A stretch of DNA of 64,000 nucleotides from an uncultured Oscillospiraceae bacterium (GCA_910589155.1 CAJURY010000006.1:9217-73216); one strand, 5' to 3'; positions 1 through 8,735 are shown, counted from the first letter of the stretch. The notes: generated by a model not told the origin, from the letters alone. Made by a program: numbers and translations.

Positions 1-48
1 AAGGACGAACTTGCAGGAGAATTTACCCTGGCGGAAAAGCAGAAATAA
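1..48 (+). CDS. C-terminal tail of an unidentified protein (partial)
   Basis: The first 48 bases read open in frame 1 and end in TAA. They encode the last 15 residues of a protein whose body lies left of the window; the tail is charged and rich in Lys and Glu. Fifteen residues are too few to assign a family. An inverted repeat at 141-173 lies downstream and could end this transcript. The reading is supported only by frame and by the absence of a competing gene. Confidence 0.45.
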   Translation, partial: KDELAGEFTLAEKQK

Positions 49-140
49 CAGGCGTTTGACGCAGGGAAACGACATATTGGCGTATTTGCTGAAAATTTAG
101 AAAACAGAGAAATCGCCCTGCTGCTTATGAGACAAACAAC

Positions 141-173
141 CCCCCTCCGCTTTTGGATAAAATGCGGAGGGGG
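141..173. terminator. Bidirectional terminator between convergent genes
   Basis: A perfect 10-bp stem (CCCCCTCCGC paired with GCGGAGGGGG) encloses a 13-nt loop. It sits 11 nt past the stop of the minus-strand ABC exporter and about 90 nt past the plus-strand tail at 1-48. On the minus strand it is followed by TTGTTTG, a weak U-rich tract. Confidence 0.65.
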
Positions 174-184
174 CGCGTTGCATT

Positions 185-1936
185 TCAGAGGCTTGCGGGG
201 GCTTCGCCGCGTATGGATTCGGCATGTCCGCCTTCCAGGGTAAACAGGGAATAGAAGTACCCCTTTTGCGCCATGAGCTGGGCAAAGGTACCTTTTTCCC
301 GGAGGCTGCCCTCTTGCAGAACCAGAATTTCATCGTACTGCTCCATCAGCCCTTGCTCCAGCCGGTGGGTGACGACAATGCGGGTCAGCCCCTCCAACTG
401 CAAAATCCCGTCGGTCACGGCATAGGCGGTCTGATTGTCCAGCGCCGCCGTGGCCTCGTCCAGAAGCAGCACCGGCGCGCCCCGGAGCAGGCACCGGGCA
501 ATGGACACTCTCTGCCGCTCGCCGCCGGAAAGCCCACCGCCGTTTTCGCCGCAGCAATAATCCGCGCCCTTTTCCGCCACCAGCGCCCCAAGACCGGACC
601 GCTCCACAGCTCTTTCTACCTGCTCTTTTGGAAATTTGCGGAACATGGTAATATTATTTTCCAGCGTGTCGTCAAACAAAAATACGTTTTGTCCAATAAG
701 ACTCATAAGCTCGTACAGGCTGCGCCGGTCGATTTCCCGCAATTCCTGCCCGTCTACGGCAATGGAGCCGGTGTAGTCGCTGGAAGCGCCCATGAGAAGG
801 TTCAGCATGGTGGACTTGCCGGAGCCGGAGCCGCCGACGATGGCGTACTTTTTGCCCGCCTGAAACGCGGCGGAAAGATTGCGCAACGCAAGCTGATCCG
901 CTTCGTAGCCAAAGGAAACGTTTTGCAGGGTAATGGCAGTTTCCAGCTTGGGCTGGATGGTTTTGCCTGGCTTTGTGGTATTCTCCGCGCAAAGCTCCTC
1001 TTGCTTTTCGATAAGTCCCTTGGCGGCCTTGCGGCTCGCCCAGTACTGGGGCACGACGCGCACCGGTTCCATAATGCCGTTGCACAAATTTACAGTCACC
1101 AGCACGGCGCCGGCTGTGATCTGCCCGCGAAGGGCAAGGTATGCGCCGATAAAAAAGATGCCGAACTGGAAGATCAAACCGCAAAAATTGCCCACCGCCA
1201 TTAAAAGCCCGTCCCACCACCGCCGGCGGCATTTGACTGTTTCCGCTTTTGTGCTGGCGTTGTGGAACAGCCTTTTCGCCTGGGCTTCCGCCTTGAAGCT
1301 TTTAATCACGGAAAAGCCGGTGAGCAAATCCTTTAACGATCCCATATAGCGCTCGTTCTGGTCGCTGACGGCCTTTTCCCGGCTGGTCAATTCCTTGCCC
1401 ATCACCACAGAGATGACAATCGGCAAGGAGCAAAGGAAAATTGCCGCAAGCGCCAATTCCCAGCTATACCAGAACATAATGATGAGGCTGATGACAAAAT
1501 TCACCCCTTCATAGACCAGCAGAAAAGAGCGGTTTAAGTAGTTTTCCTCAATAGAGGCGATATCGTTGTTCAGAACCGACAAATAGCGGCTGGTGTTTTC
1601 CGTAGAAAAAGCGCTGATGCTTTTTTCGCTGAGCCGGGAAAAAACCTGATCCTTGTACTGGGTCATGGCCTTGGCAATAAAACGGCTTTTCAGGCGGTAG
1701 GGCAGAAGGTCGATAAGGAAATTGAGAAGACCCACGCCGATCATAAGATACAAAAGATTCATTAGCGCTTCCAGGGCGTTGGGCTTTTTTAAAGTGATGA
1801 TGTCCAGAATTTCCCCAAGGCTCCAGGAAAAGATCACCCGGAAAATGGGAGATAGCAGCATCAAAAACATAACGGCTATATAAAGCAGTTTGTTTTTTCG
1901 GTAAAAGGCGTGGGTTAGCGTTTTGAATGGTTGCAT
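185..1936 (-). CDS. ABC transporter, fused permease/ATPase (exporter type)
   Basis: A 583-residue half-transporter with an N-terminal six-helix type 1 exporter domain (about residues 15-290) fused to a nucleotide-binding domain (about 335-570). Seen motifs: Walker A GGSGSGKST at 368-376, signature LSGGERQR at 469-476, Walker B ending LLLDEA near 490-495, and H-loop His524. Family knowledge says such proteins dimerise in the membrane and export lipids, peptides or drugs; the substrate cannot be told. The start is the ATG at 1936, preceded by AAAGGAG at 7-nt spacing. An in-frame extension upstream has no supporting site. It is monocistronic, divergent from mnmG, with its own promoter at 1985-2013. 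Length is normal for the family. It has no partner half-transporter next to it, so it may be a homodimer. Confidence 0.88.
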   Translation of the reverse strand: MQPFKTLTHAFYRKNKLLYIAVMFLMLLSPIFRVIFSWSLGEILDIITLKKPNALEALMNLLYLMIGVGLLNFLIDLLPYRLKSRFIAKAMTQYKDQVFSRLSEKSISAFSTENTSRYLSVLNNDIASIEENYLNRSFLLVYEGVNFVISLIIMFWYSWELALAAIFLCSLPIVISVVMGKELTSREKAVSDQNERYMGSLKDLLTGFSVIKSFKAEAQAKRLFHNASTKAETVKCRRRWWDGLLMAVGNFCGLIFQFGIFFIGAYLALRGQITAGAVLVTVNLCNGIMEPVRVVPQYWASRKAAKGLIEKQEELCAENTTKPGKTIQPKLETAITLQNVSFGYEADQLALRNLSAAFQAGKKYAIVGGSGSGKSTMLNLLMGASSDYTGSIAVDGQELREIDRRSLYELMSLIGQNVFLFDDTLENNITMFRKFPKEQVERAVERSGLGALVAEKGADYCCGENGGGLSGGERQRVSIARCLLRGAPVLLLDEATAALDNQTAYAVTDGILQLEGLTRIVVTHRLEQGLMEQYDEILVLQEGSLREKGTFAQLMAQKGYFYSLFTLEGGHAESIRGEAPASL

Positions 1937-1984
1937 GGCATGCTCTCCTTTGCGGCCGCACCGGCGGCGTTTTTTGGTGCTGAC

Positions 1985-2013
1985 ATTATAGCGCGTTAAA
2001 GCGTGGAATGCAA
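1985..2013 (-). promoter_or_regulatory. Sigma-A-type promoter for the ABC exporter
   Basis: On the minus strand TTGCAT (2008-2013) and TATAAT (1985-1990) are separated by exactly 17 bp. The predicted start of transcription lies about 40 nt before the exporter ATG. Confidence 0.65.
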
Positions 2014-2116
2014 TCAAGCAGTGGTTTTTTTGCGGCGATTTTTTCCCAACCAACGGTTTACAACCACTGGTTGTCCTCCAAAATCCGCCGGAGCGGTTCA
2101 AATTCCCGGCAGGGAC

Positions 2117-2145
2117 TTGTATTTCGAGCTGCAAATTGCTATAAT
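2117..2145 (+). promoter_or_regulatory. Sigma-A-type promoter for mnmG-tatD
   Basis: TTGTAT (2117-2122) and a perfect TATAAT (2140-2145) with a 17-bp spacer, ending 31 nt before the mnmG ATG. It lies back to back with the exporter promoter. Confidence 0.7.
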
Positions 2146-2176
2146 GACCCTGATTGGAACACAAAGGAGTCATTTT

Positions 2177-4054
2177 ATGGGTTATTTTGGGGGAGAATAC
2201 GCCGTCTGCGTCATTGGCGCGGGGCACGCCGGGATTGAAGCCGCCATGGCCTGCGCCCGCTTAGGTCTCAAGACGGCGCTTTTCACAATCAATCTGGACG
2301 CGGTGGGGAATATGCCCTGCAATCCCGCCATCGGCGGCACGGGCAAAGGGCATCTTGTCCGGGAACTGGACGCGCTGGGCGGGCAGATGGCGAAGGCCGC
2401 CGACGCCTGTTGCATTCAGTACCGGATGCTCAACAGCAGCAAAGGCCCCGCTGTTCGCTCTTTGCGGGCGCAGGCCGACCGCCGGTGTTATCAGGCATAT
2501 ATGAAGCATCTATTGGAGCGGCAAGAAAATCTGGAATTGAAGCAGGCCATGATCACAAAAGTTCTTACGGAAAACGGAAAAGTTTCCGGGGTTGCAACCC
2601 AGCTTGGCGCAGAGTACCGGGCAAAAGCGGTCGTTCTCGCCACGGGCACCTATCTGGACAGTACCGTAATCACGGGAGACGTGGTCTGCCCCTCCGGCCC
2701 GGACGGGATGCACGCCGCTGTGGGGCTATCAGAAAACCTGCGATCTCTGGGTCTATCCATGCGCCGGTTCAAAACCGGCACGCCGCCCAGAATCAACCGC
2801 CGCAGCGTGGACTTTGCCCAGATGGAGGTGCAGCCGGGAGATGAGAAAGCGGAGCCGTTTTCCTTCTCCACCTCCTGCACCCCGAAAAATCAGGCGGTGT
2901 GCTACCTAACCTACACCAACGAAAAAACCCATACGATTATCCGCGCCAATTTGGATCGCAGTCCCATGTACGACGGTACCATTCAAGGCGTTGGCCCCAG
3001 GTACTGCCCAAGCATCGAAACCAAAATTGTGCGCTTTGCGGAGAAAAACCGGCATCAGCTTTTTATCGAGCCTTGTGGGCTGGACACGGAGGAGCTTTAT
3101 GTCCAGGGACTATCCTCCAGCTTGCCGGAGGATGTGCAGCTTGCCATGCTCCACTCCATTCAAGGGCTGGAGCGGGCGGAAATGATGCGCCCGGCCTATG
3201 CCATTGAGTACGACTGCATCGACCCCACGGAGCTTTTGCCTACCCTGGAGAGTAAAAAAATCCCCGGCCTATACGGCGCGGGGCAGTTTAACGGCACCTC
3301 CGGCTATGAGGAAGCCGCCGCCCAGGGACTTGTGGCGGGGGTCAACGCCGCTTTGAAAATCAAGGGCGAACCGCCCATGATTCTCACCAGAGACCAGTGC
3401 TATATTGGCGCGCTTGTTGACGATCTGGTGACCAAGGGCACCCAGGAACCCTACCGCATGATGACCAGCCGCTCGGAGTACCGGCTGCTGCACCGGCAGG
3501 ATAACGCTGATTTTCGCCTGACCGCCATTGGGCATCGGGTGGGACTGGTGGAGGAAAAACGTCTGGCGGAAGTGGAGGCCAAATACGAGGCCGTGCGCAA
3601 GGAAATCCGCCGTCTGGAATCCACAGGCGTGGCGGAATCCAAGGAACTGAACGACCTTTGCCGCAAGGCGGGCACGGCGGAGGTAACCGGCTCCGCCCGG
3701 CTGGCGGATTTGGTGCGCCGCCCCCAGCTTGGCTATGCAGTCATCGCGCCTTTCGACCCAAATCGCCCGGATTTGCCCCCGGCTGTGACGGAGCAGGTGG
3801 AAATTCAGCTCAAATACGCCGGGTATCTGGCGCGGCAGGAGCGGCAGGTAGAGGAATTTAAGCGGGAGGAAGCCCGGCTTCTGCCCAAAAATCTGGATTA
3901 CAGCGCCATTGGCGGACTCCGGTTGGAGGCGCGGCAGAAGCTTGCGGAAATTCAGCCGGTTTCCATCGGACAGGCAGGGCGGATTTCCGGGGTCAGCCCG
4001 GCGGATATTGCGGTGCTACTCATTTATCTGGAGCAAAACAAGGAGGCGCGTTGA
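2177..4054 (+). CDS. mnmG: tRNA uridine-5-carboxymethylaminomethyl modification enzyme MnmG (GidA)
   Basis: A 625-residue FAD-dependent enzyme which, with MnmE, installs (carboxymethyl)aminomethyl groups on wobble uridine 34 of several tRNAs. Seen: Rossmann FAD-binding loop GAGHAG at residues 14-19, the conserved PCNPAIGGTGKGHLVRE stretch soon after, and a second FAD motif GLYGAGQFNGTSGYEEA in the C-terminal half. Length matches the family (about 620-630). The ATG at 2177 has ACAAAGGAG seven bases upstream; an upstream in-frame extension lacks a site and would cross the promoter. The stop overlaps the next start (TGATG), so it is co-translated with tatD. The partner gene mnmE and the usual neighbours (jag, rsmG) are not adjacent here; jag is near 48 kb and rsmG near 7 kb. 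Confidence 0.96.
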   Translation: MGYFGGEYAVCVIGAGHAGIEAAMACARLGLKTALFTINLDAVGNMPCNPAIGGTGKGHLVRELDALGGQMAKAADACCIQYRMLNSSKGPAVRSLRAQADRRCYQAYMKHLLERQENLELKQAMITKVLTENGKVSGVATQLGAEYRAKAVVLATGTYLDSTVITGDVVCPSGPDGMHAAVGLSENLRSLGLSMRRFKTGTPPRINRRSVDFAQMEVQPGDEKAEPFSFSTSCTPKNQAVCYLTYTNEKTHTIIRANLDRSPMYDGTIQGVGPRYCPSIETKIVRFAEKNRHQLFIEPCGLDTEELYVQGLSSSLPEDVQLAMLHSIQGLERAEMMRPAYAIEYDCIDPTELLPTLESKKIPGLYGAGQFNGTSGYEEAAAQGLVAGVNAALKIKGEPPMILTRDQCYIGALVDDLVTKGTQEPYRMMTSRSEYRLLHRQDNADFRLTAIGHRVGLVEEKRLAEVEAKYEAVRKEIRRLESTGVAESKELNDLCRKAGTAEVTGSARLADLVRRPQLGYAVIAPFDPNRPDLPPAVTEQVEIQLKYAGYLARQERQVEEFKREEARLLPKNLDYSAIGGLRLEARQKLAEIQPVSIGQAGRISGVSPADIAVLLIYLEQNKEAR

Positions 4055-4830
4055 TGCTATTCGATACCCATGCCCATTTAGACGACCGGCGGTTTGACAA
4101 GGATCGGGCGGAACTTTTGCAAACCCTGCCGGAAAAAGGCGTAAGGCTTTTGATGAATCCCGGCTGCGACCTGCCTTCTTCCTACGCGGCCGCCGCCCTT
4201 GCCAGAGAAAACAGTTGGATTTACGCCGCCGTTGGCTCCCACCCGGACGCGGCGGACAAGCTGACCCCGGCGGTTTTGGCCGCTTACCGCGCCCTTTGCC
4301 GGGAAAATTCCAAGGTCAAGGCCATTGGAGAAATTGGTCTGGATTATCATTATGAGGACGTGCCCAGGGAGCGGCAGATAGAGGCTTTCCGGGCGCAAAT
4401 GCAGCTTGCAAGGGAACTGAGACTTCCGGTTATCGTCCATGAGCGGGAGGCTCATGAGGACGGCTGCCGCATTGTGGAGGAATTTCCAGAGGTCACCGGG
4501 GTGTTTCACTGCTATTCCGGCTCGGCGGAAATGGCCAGGTGGCTGACAAGCCGGGGCTGGTACATTGGCTTTACCGGGGTCATCACCTTCAAAAACGCCA
4601 GAAAGGCCGTGGAAACCGCTGAGACTATTCCCCTTGACCGGATTGTGATTGAGACGGACTGCCCCTATATGGCGCCGGAGCCTTTTCGCGGGCGGCGAAA
4701 CGATCCGGGGTATGTGTACCGCATGGCGGAGCGGCTTGCAGAGATTCGAGGCGTCAGCCCGGCGGAAATGCGGCGCGTAACCTTCGCCAACGGCTGCCGG
4801 CTGTACGGGATTCAGGAAGAAATGCCGTAA
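4054..4830 (+). CDS. TatD family metal-dependent hydrolase / DNase
   Basis: A 258-residue TIM-barrel metalloprotein of the TatD/YcfH family, whose members are two-metal nucleases (3'-5' exonuclease activity on DNA and RNA). Seen: N-terminal HxH metal motif (His6, His8), GEIGLDYH carrying the metal-bridging Glu, VIVHEREAH and FHCYSG histidines, and the IETDCPYMAP motif with the catalytic Asp. The ATG shares one base with the mnmG stop and has AAGGAGG seven bases upstream; a TTG one codon earlier is a less likely start. It is the last gene of a two-gene operon closed by a strong terminator. The family is often named YcfH/YabD in Firmicutes; the physiological substrate is unclear. Confidence 0.92.
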   Translation: MLFDTHAHLDDRRFDKDRAELLQTLPEKGVRLLMNPGCDLPSSYAAAALARENSWIYAAVGSHPDAADKLTPAVLAAYRALCRENSKVKAIGEIGLDYHYEDVPRERQIEAFRAQMQLARELRLPVIVHEREAHEDGCRIVEEFPEVTGVFHCYSGSAEMARWLTSRGWYIGFTGVITFKNARKAVETAETIPLDRIVIETDCPYMAPEPFRGRRNDPGYVYRMAERLAEIRGVSPAEMRRVTFANGCRLYGIQEEMP

Positions 4831-4832
4831 GC

Positions 4833-4878
4833 AAAGCGTCCCACGTCCTTGCTTTCCCGCAAGGACGTGGGACGCTTT
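4833..4878. terminator. Strong bidirectional terminator, 20-bp perfect stem
   Basis: A perfect 20-bp inverted repeat (4833-4852 with 4859-4878) encloses a 6-nt loop. It carries AAA on the left and TTTTT on the right. It separates the convergent tatD (plus) and degV (minus) genes and can serve both. Confidence 0.9.
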
Positions 4879-4885
4879 TTCGCTT

Positions 4886-5755
4886 TTATCTGGAATCGCC
4901 CAGGAAGAACACCGCCAGCATGCCCGGCCCCACATGGGCGCCGGTAAGCGGCTCGTGCACCGTTATGGTCAGTTCTTTGGGCGGCGCGATTGCTTCAATC
5001 ATCTTTGCAAGGGTCTGGGCTTCTGCCAGGCAGTCGCCGTGGGAAATAAAGACCCGGCTGCGCTCCGGCATCCGCACCTTTTTCCGATACAGCTCCGCCA
5101 GGGTATCAATGGCGCGTTTTCTGCCCCGCGCCTTGCCGGTTATGACAATTTTTCCTTCGTCGTTGCCATAGAGGATGGGCTTGATGTGCAGCATGGAGCC
5201 AACCAGTGCCACCGCCGCGTTGACCCGCCCGCCCCGCTTCAAAAACATCAGGTCGTCTACGGTAAAGTATTCGCAAAGTCTGTCCCGGTCCTGCAAAAGC
5301 CCCTGGTAGGTTTCGTCCAGGGTGCGCCCCGCCTGACACGCGTCCCACGCCCGGCAGACCAGAAGCCCCGTGCCGCAGCCGGAGCCAAGGCTGCTCAGCA
5401 CCAAAACCTTGCGCCCGGGGAATTCTTCCGCCAGCGCGTCGGCCGCCAGCTTTGCCGACTGGCAGGTGCCGCTGATGGCGGTGGACATCCCGATATACAG
5501 TACGTCCTGCCCCGCCTCCAGAGCGGGGCGGAAATAGGACGCGAATTTATCGCTGTTGATGAGGGAGGTTTTTACTTCAGCCCCGGCGCGCAGCTTGTCA
5601 TAGTAAGCGTGGCTGTCGAAATCCTCCGGGTAGACCGGGCATTCCTGGGGAACGCCCTGCATCCAATAGGTAAAGGGAATTACAGTAACGTCCATTTGCG
5701 TCAAGGTGGACTTGGGCAGGTTACTGCCTGTATCGGTAATGATTTTAAATGCCAT
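4886..5755 (-). CDS. DegV family fatty-acid-binding protein
   Basis: A 289-residue DegV-family protein. The N-terminus reads IITDTGSNLP, matching the family's D(S/T)xxDLP-like opening. Interior motifs include STAISGTCQSA and LKRGGRVNAA, the latter typical of the lipid-binding pocket region. DegV/FakB proteins bind fatty acids and present them to the kinase FakA for phospholipid synthesis. FakA is not in the window, so the specific FakB role is inference. The ATG at 5755 has an AAGAGGTG ribosome site upstream. It is monocistronic with its own promoter at 5788-5816 and shares the terminator at 4833-4878. Confidence 0.92.
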   Translation of the reverse strand: MAFKIITDTGSNLPKSTLTQMDVTVIPFTYWMQGVPQECPVYPEDFDSHAYYDKLRAGAEVKTSLINSDKFASYFRPALEAGQDVLYIGMSTAISGTCQSAKLAADALAEEFPGRKVLVLSSLGSGCGTGLLVCRAWDACQAGRTLDETYQGLLQDRDRLCEYFTVDDLMFLKRGGRVNAAVALVGSMLHIKPILYGNDEGKIVITGKARGRKRAIDTLAELYRKKVRMPERSRVFISHGDCLAEAQTLAKMIEAIAPPKELTITVHEPLTGAHVGPGMLAVFFLGDSR

Positions 5756-5787
5756 AATGCTGCACCTCTTATCTAATATACGATATT

Positions 5788-5816
5788 ATTATAAATGATT
5801 TATTTCATTATGTAAA
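5788..5816 (-). promoter_or_regulatory. Sigma-A-type promoter for degV
   Basis: Minus-strand TTTACA (5811-5816) and TATAAT (5788-5793) are separated by 17 bp in an AT-rich divergent intergenic region, about 30 nt before the degV ATG. Confidence 0.65.
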
Positions 5817-5869
5817 TAGGCATTTTTAAAATTTATATTAATATTTTGAACAAGGATTCCTTGCGGTAC

Positions 5870-5898
5870 TTGTAGTATTTGACAAGGTGTGCTAAAAT
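5870..5898 (+). promoter_or_regulatory. Candidate promoter for the DUF1836 gene
   Basis: TTGTAG (5870-5875) and TAAAAT (5893-5898) with a 17-bp spacer. The start of transcription would be very close to the ribosome site at 5905-5910, leaving an unusually short leader. A TTGACA at 5878 lies too near the -10 to pair with it. Confidence 0.4.
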
Positions 5899-5917
5899 AA
5901 CAACAGAGGTGATCGCT

Positions 5918-6493
5918 TTGGAAAAAGAACACAAACTGCTTTCTGCCTGTCTGGATAGCTGGCAGAAAAATATGGCGGCGTATCAGCTTCCCACTTGGGA
6001 GGAGCTGCCGGATCTGGAGCTTTATATGGATCAGGTGGTTGCGCTGGTCGGCCGTTATCTGGCGCTGCTGGCCAAGGATCAGGCGGAGGAGCCGGTTCTA
6101 ACCCCCAGCGCGGTCAACAATTATGTCCGTATGAAGATTATGCCCGCCCCGGTGAAAAAGCGATACAGCCGGATTCATCTGGCATACCTGATTGCCATTT
6201 GCTTCCTGAAACAAAGTATGCCTATGGTGAGCATACAAAAGGTTTTCCCCATGGGCTTGGAGGATGGGCAGGTGCAGTCGCTTTATACTTCCTTTGCTCA
6301 GATTTTTGGCCAGACAACAAGTCAGTTTTCCCAAATCGCGTTGACTTTATCCGGCAACATTTTGCAGACCCGTCCCGCGTCGGCGTTTACAGAAAACGAG
6401 TTGATTTTGTCCTGCGCGGTTTCCGCTACTTTGTATAAGCTTCTAACGGAGCAGCTCCTTACGCCCCCGCCAGAGCAGGCGGATAAGGGGTAG
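5918..6493 (+). CDS. DUF1836 domain protein
   Basis: A 191-residue protein of the DUF1836 family, common in Firmicutes and of unknown function. Seen hallmarks: LPTWEELPDLELYMDQV near residues 20-40, a TPSAVNNYVRMKIMPAPVKKRYSR stretch resembling the recognition region of a MerR-like winged helix, and a helical HLAYLIAICFLKQ segment. The central region suggests DNA binding; this is inference. The TTG at 5918 is chosen because AGAGGT lies seven bases upstream; the GTG at 5910 overlaps that site. It is a single gene, with the inverted-repeat element at 6551-6823 downstream providing termination. No partner gene suggests a target. Confidence 0.82.
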   Translation: MEKEHKLLSACLDSWQKNMAAYQLPTWEELPDLELYMDQVVALVGRYLALLAKDQAEEPVLTPSAVNNYVRMKIMPAPVKKRYSRIHLAYLIAICFLKQSMPMVSIQKVFPMGLEDGQVQSLYTSFAQIFGQTTSQFSQIALTLSGNILQTRPASAFTENELILSCAVSATLYKLLTEQLLTPPPEQADKG

Positions 6494-6550
6494 CCTTGCG
6501 ATACGTGGATAACGGGCGCAGCGGTAGCGCCCTTGCGGGTGGCGCATTAT

Positions 6551-6823
6551 GCAGACTCCCCCCTGTGCTGCCTGGGCAGCGCAAGGGGAGTGAGACTGTT
6601 GGGCTTTTTCAACAAAAAGTTTGCAGTCTGCTGCGCGCATAATTTGTCCGCTTTTGGCGGACAAATTCCACACTTGCAGCCTGAGAAGTATTTTCCGCCA
6701 CGTACGTGCCGCGTCGGAAAATAATTTTGACTTTATTCGCGCCTGCGGACGCGAACTCTGCGAGGCTTTTTTGATGCGCAGACTCCCCCTTGCGCTGCCC
6801 AGGCGGCGCAAGGGGGAGTCTGC
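6551..6823. mobile_element. Candidate MITE-like element with ~40-bp terminal inverted repeats
   Basis: The left end (6551-6590) and the reverse complement of the right end (6784-6823) match at about 37 of 40 positions, including the asymmetric CCTGGGCAGCGC part, so the copies are truly inverted. Each end can itself fold; the right one (6778-6823) is a perfect 18-bp stem with a 10-nt loop and probably terminates rsmG and the DUF1836 gene. The 190-nt interior has a further hairpin (TTTGTCCGC/GCGGACAAA, about 6645-6667) and no credible gene. No clear target-site duplication was found. Confidence 0.5.
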
Positions 6824-6837
6824 GGTTGCAAAACCTA

Positions 6838-7545
6838 TTACAGTGGCTTTTGTTTGATTTTTCCGTACCGACGGGGAAATTCTCTGGGCGTAGGCCGCGT
6901 CTTGCGAATCATAATAACGCTGTGACTTGCGCCGCCGATGGAAAATTCCTGTATTTTTTCCAGTTTTCCTCCCAGCTTTTCTATTGCGGCTTCGGCTTCG
7001 GCTGCTTCCTCCTGGGCCGCCGCTCCTTTCATGGAAAAGAAATATCCGCCCACCTTTACATAGGGCAAACACAGCTCGCAAAGGATATTCAGCCGGGCGA
7101 CAGCTCTGGACAAAGCGAAATCATAGCGTTCCCGGCGGTTTAGGACTTCTTCTTCCGCTCTGGCGGTGACGCACTCCGCGTCTACACCCAAAGCCGGTAA
7201 GGTTTCCGCCAGCCAATTCATGCGCTTGCCCAAGGAGTCCAGCAGCGTCAGCTTCAGCGCCGGGCAGGCGATTTTCAGTGGCACCCCGGGAAATCCGCCG
7301 CCGCAGCCAACGTCAATGACGGTCTTTCCCTGGAAATCCGCAAGGGTCAAAAGAGTCAGGCAGTCGGCAAAGTGCAAAACGGCTACCTGCGCCGGATCAG
7401 TAATGGAGGTCAGATTCATGACCTTATTTTTTTCCAGCAGCATATCTCCGAAAGCGCAGAGCTTTTCCTGCCGGTCTTGGGGCATCGCAATGCCCAGCGG
7501 GGGCAACGCGGCAGCGAGCGCCGCTTGCATCACTGTATTTTCCAT
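6838..7545 (-). CDS. rsmG: 16S rRNA (guanine-527-N7)-methyltransferase RsmG (GidB)
   Basis: A 235-residue class I methyltransferase that uses SAM to methylate G527 in the 530 loop of 16S rRNA. Seen: the SAM-binding motif DVGCGGGFPGVPL near residue 80, an acidic LLDSLGKRMNWL loop after it, and the ALSRAVA motif characteristic of RsmG. Family knowledge links loss of RsmG to low-level streptomycin resistance. The ATG at 7545 shares one base with the TGA of the upstream DUF3810 gene (TGATG), implying translational coupling; a TTG one codon earlier is less likely. Length is normal. A perfect 18-bp hairpin (6778-6823) lies just downstream. It is not linked to mnmG or parA as in many genomes. Confidence 0.95.
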   Translation of the reverse strand: MENTVMQAALAAALPPLGIAMPQDRQEKLCAFGDMLLEKNKVMNLTSITDPAQVAVLHFADCLTLLTLADFQGKTVIDVGCGGGFPGVPLKIACPALKLTLLDSLGKRMNWLAETLPALGVDAECVTARAEEEVLNRRERYDFALSRAVARLNILCELCLPYVKVGGYFFSMKGAAAQEEAAEAEAAIEKLGGKLEKIQEFSIGGASHSVIMIRKTRPTPREFPRRYGKIKQKPL

Positions 7546-8663
7546 CAATATTCTACCTGATAGGGGTCGAACTGGGGAACCTCCGGCTCATCTGTGGCCA
7601 TAATTTCATGGAGATACCAGTTCACCAGCAATGTGGATACTTCATCATAGGTTTGAATGCCCTTTTCCTGCTCCACAGCCTTTTGGTATTGGTCGTAGGA
7701 CTGGTGGGCCTTGTCTTTCACAGGACCGTCGCTTTTGGCGACGTTTTCATTGTTATCATCCAGATCCCGGCGCATTTTCGGATTGACCCCTTCGGCCACC
7801 TCGCGAGCGGCGGCGGGGTCGGCTTTATAAAGGGCGTTGTAGCAGTAAATATACGCCGACAGATAGGCGGAATACTGAAATTCTTTTGAATCGTTGGATA
7901 CGCAGGCCAGATAAGCGGCGAAATTGGCTTCGTCCTCTTTTGCAATGGAAATCCGGTGCGCCATTTCATGGCACATGGTAAACGGCAGGATTCCTACGAA
8001 GGTGTCTGGATTTACCGCCGCTTCCCCTGTCAGCGCCACGGTCACGCCGGAAAAGCCCATTTTCGTGTAAAAATCGGACAGTCCCAGCTTCTTCACCGGG
8101 GTGCGATCCCCAGCGAAAGCGGAGCACCGGAAGGTCATGGTATCAAAGCCGTCCCCAGCCTGCTCCGCCAGGGTTTCAAATTCTGCAAAATCCAGCCCGC
8201 CGTCCTCATCCCGGCGCATTTGCAAAGCCAAAGTATTGGCGTTGTCCCGGTAGTATATGGCGGCGTTTTTCAGCTCCCGGTTGGAAAAGTCCGTGACCTC
8301 CAGACGCAGGCTCTCGGCCAGGGTGTTCTCATTATAATAATTGAGTCCCCACATACCCATAAATAAAAATAACACCACGGATGCGGCGGCCGTCCAAGCG
8401 CCCAGCCAGCGCAGAAGGTTCCAACGCAGCAAAATTGCCAGCGCCAAGGTGAAAAGAATCAGGACAAAGGCAGCCAGCAGCAGCATTTGCCACAGGCAAA
8501 AATCAAATTTCCCGGTTATTGGCGCAAGAGTATCCTGCACCGTCCGAGCCAGGGCGGGATAAGCGAGAAATAAAAGGTCGTTGTAATATTTGGCGGCCCA
8601 GGTCAAAAGCCAGGTTAGTCCGGCAAAAACGGCGGCGACCAGAAAGCCCCGCAGATTACGCAT
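7545..8663 (-). CDS. DUF3810 membrane-anchored putative zinc metallopeptidase
   Basis: A 372-residue protein of the DUF3810 family. Three hydrophobic segments lie near residues 8-25, 58-82 and 86-105, then a large extracytoplasmic domain. Residues 232-236 read HEMAH, a gluzincin-type HExxH zinc site, and a Glu at 244 within KEDEANFAAY is a likely third ligand. This implies a metallopeptidase, though activity in this family is unproven. The ATG at 8663 follows AAAGGAG. It is first in a two-gene unit with rsmG, which it overlaps by one base. The C-terminus (DPYQVEY) is conserved-looking. The coupling with rsmG probably reflects shared expression, not shared function. Confidence 0.85.
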   Translation of the reverse strand: MRNLRGFLVAAVFAGLTWLLTWAAKYYNDLLFLAYPALARTVQDTLAPITGKFDFCLWQMLLLAAFVLILFTLALAILLRWNLLRWLGAWTAAASVVLFLFMGMWGLNYYNENTLAESLRLEVTDFSNRELKNAAIYYRDNANTLALQMRRDEDGGLDFAEFETLAEQAGDGFDTMTFRCSAFAGDRTPVKKLGLSDFYTKMGFSGVTVALTGEAAVNPDTFVGILPFTMCHEMAHRISIAKEDEANFAAYLACVSNDSKEFQYSAYLSAYIYCYNALYKADPAAAREVAEGVNPKMRRDLDDNNENVAKSDGPVKDKAHQSYDQYQKAVEQEKGIQTYDEVSTLLVNWYLHEIMATDEPEVPQFDPYQVEY

Positions 8664-8726
8664 AAAATTCGCTCCTTTCAGCAGGCAATTTCAAAAACGG
8701 CAAAAAGCCACAATGTTCTATTTTTT

Positions 8727-8735
8727 ATTATAGCA
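8727..8735 (-). promoter_or_regulatory. Extended -10 promoter for the DUF3810-rsmG unit
   Basis: The minus strand reads TGCTATAAT, a perfect extended -10 element, about 60 nt upstream of the DUF3810 ATG. No good -35 is visible at 16-18 bp, which is usual for extended -10 promoters. Confidence 0.55.

Noticed and set aside
185..2227. A 97-residue N-terminal extension of the ABC exporter
   Set aside because: The extension crosses its own promoter and the mnmG promoter; the ATG at 1936 has a good ribosome site and fits the family length.
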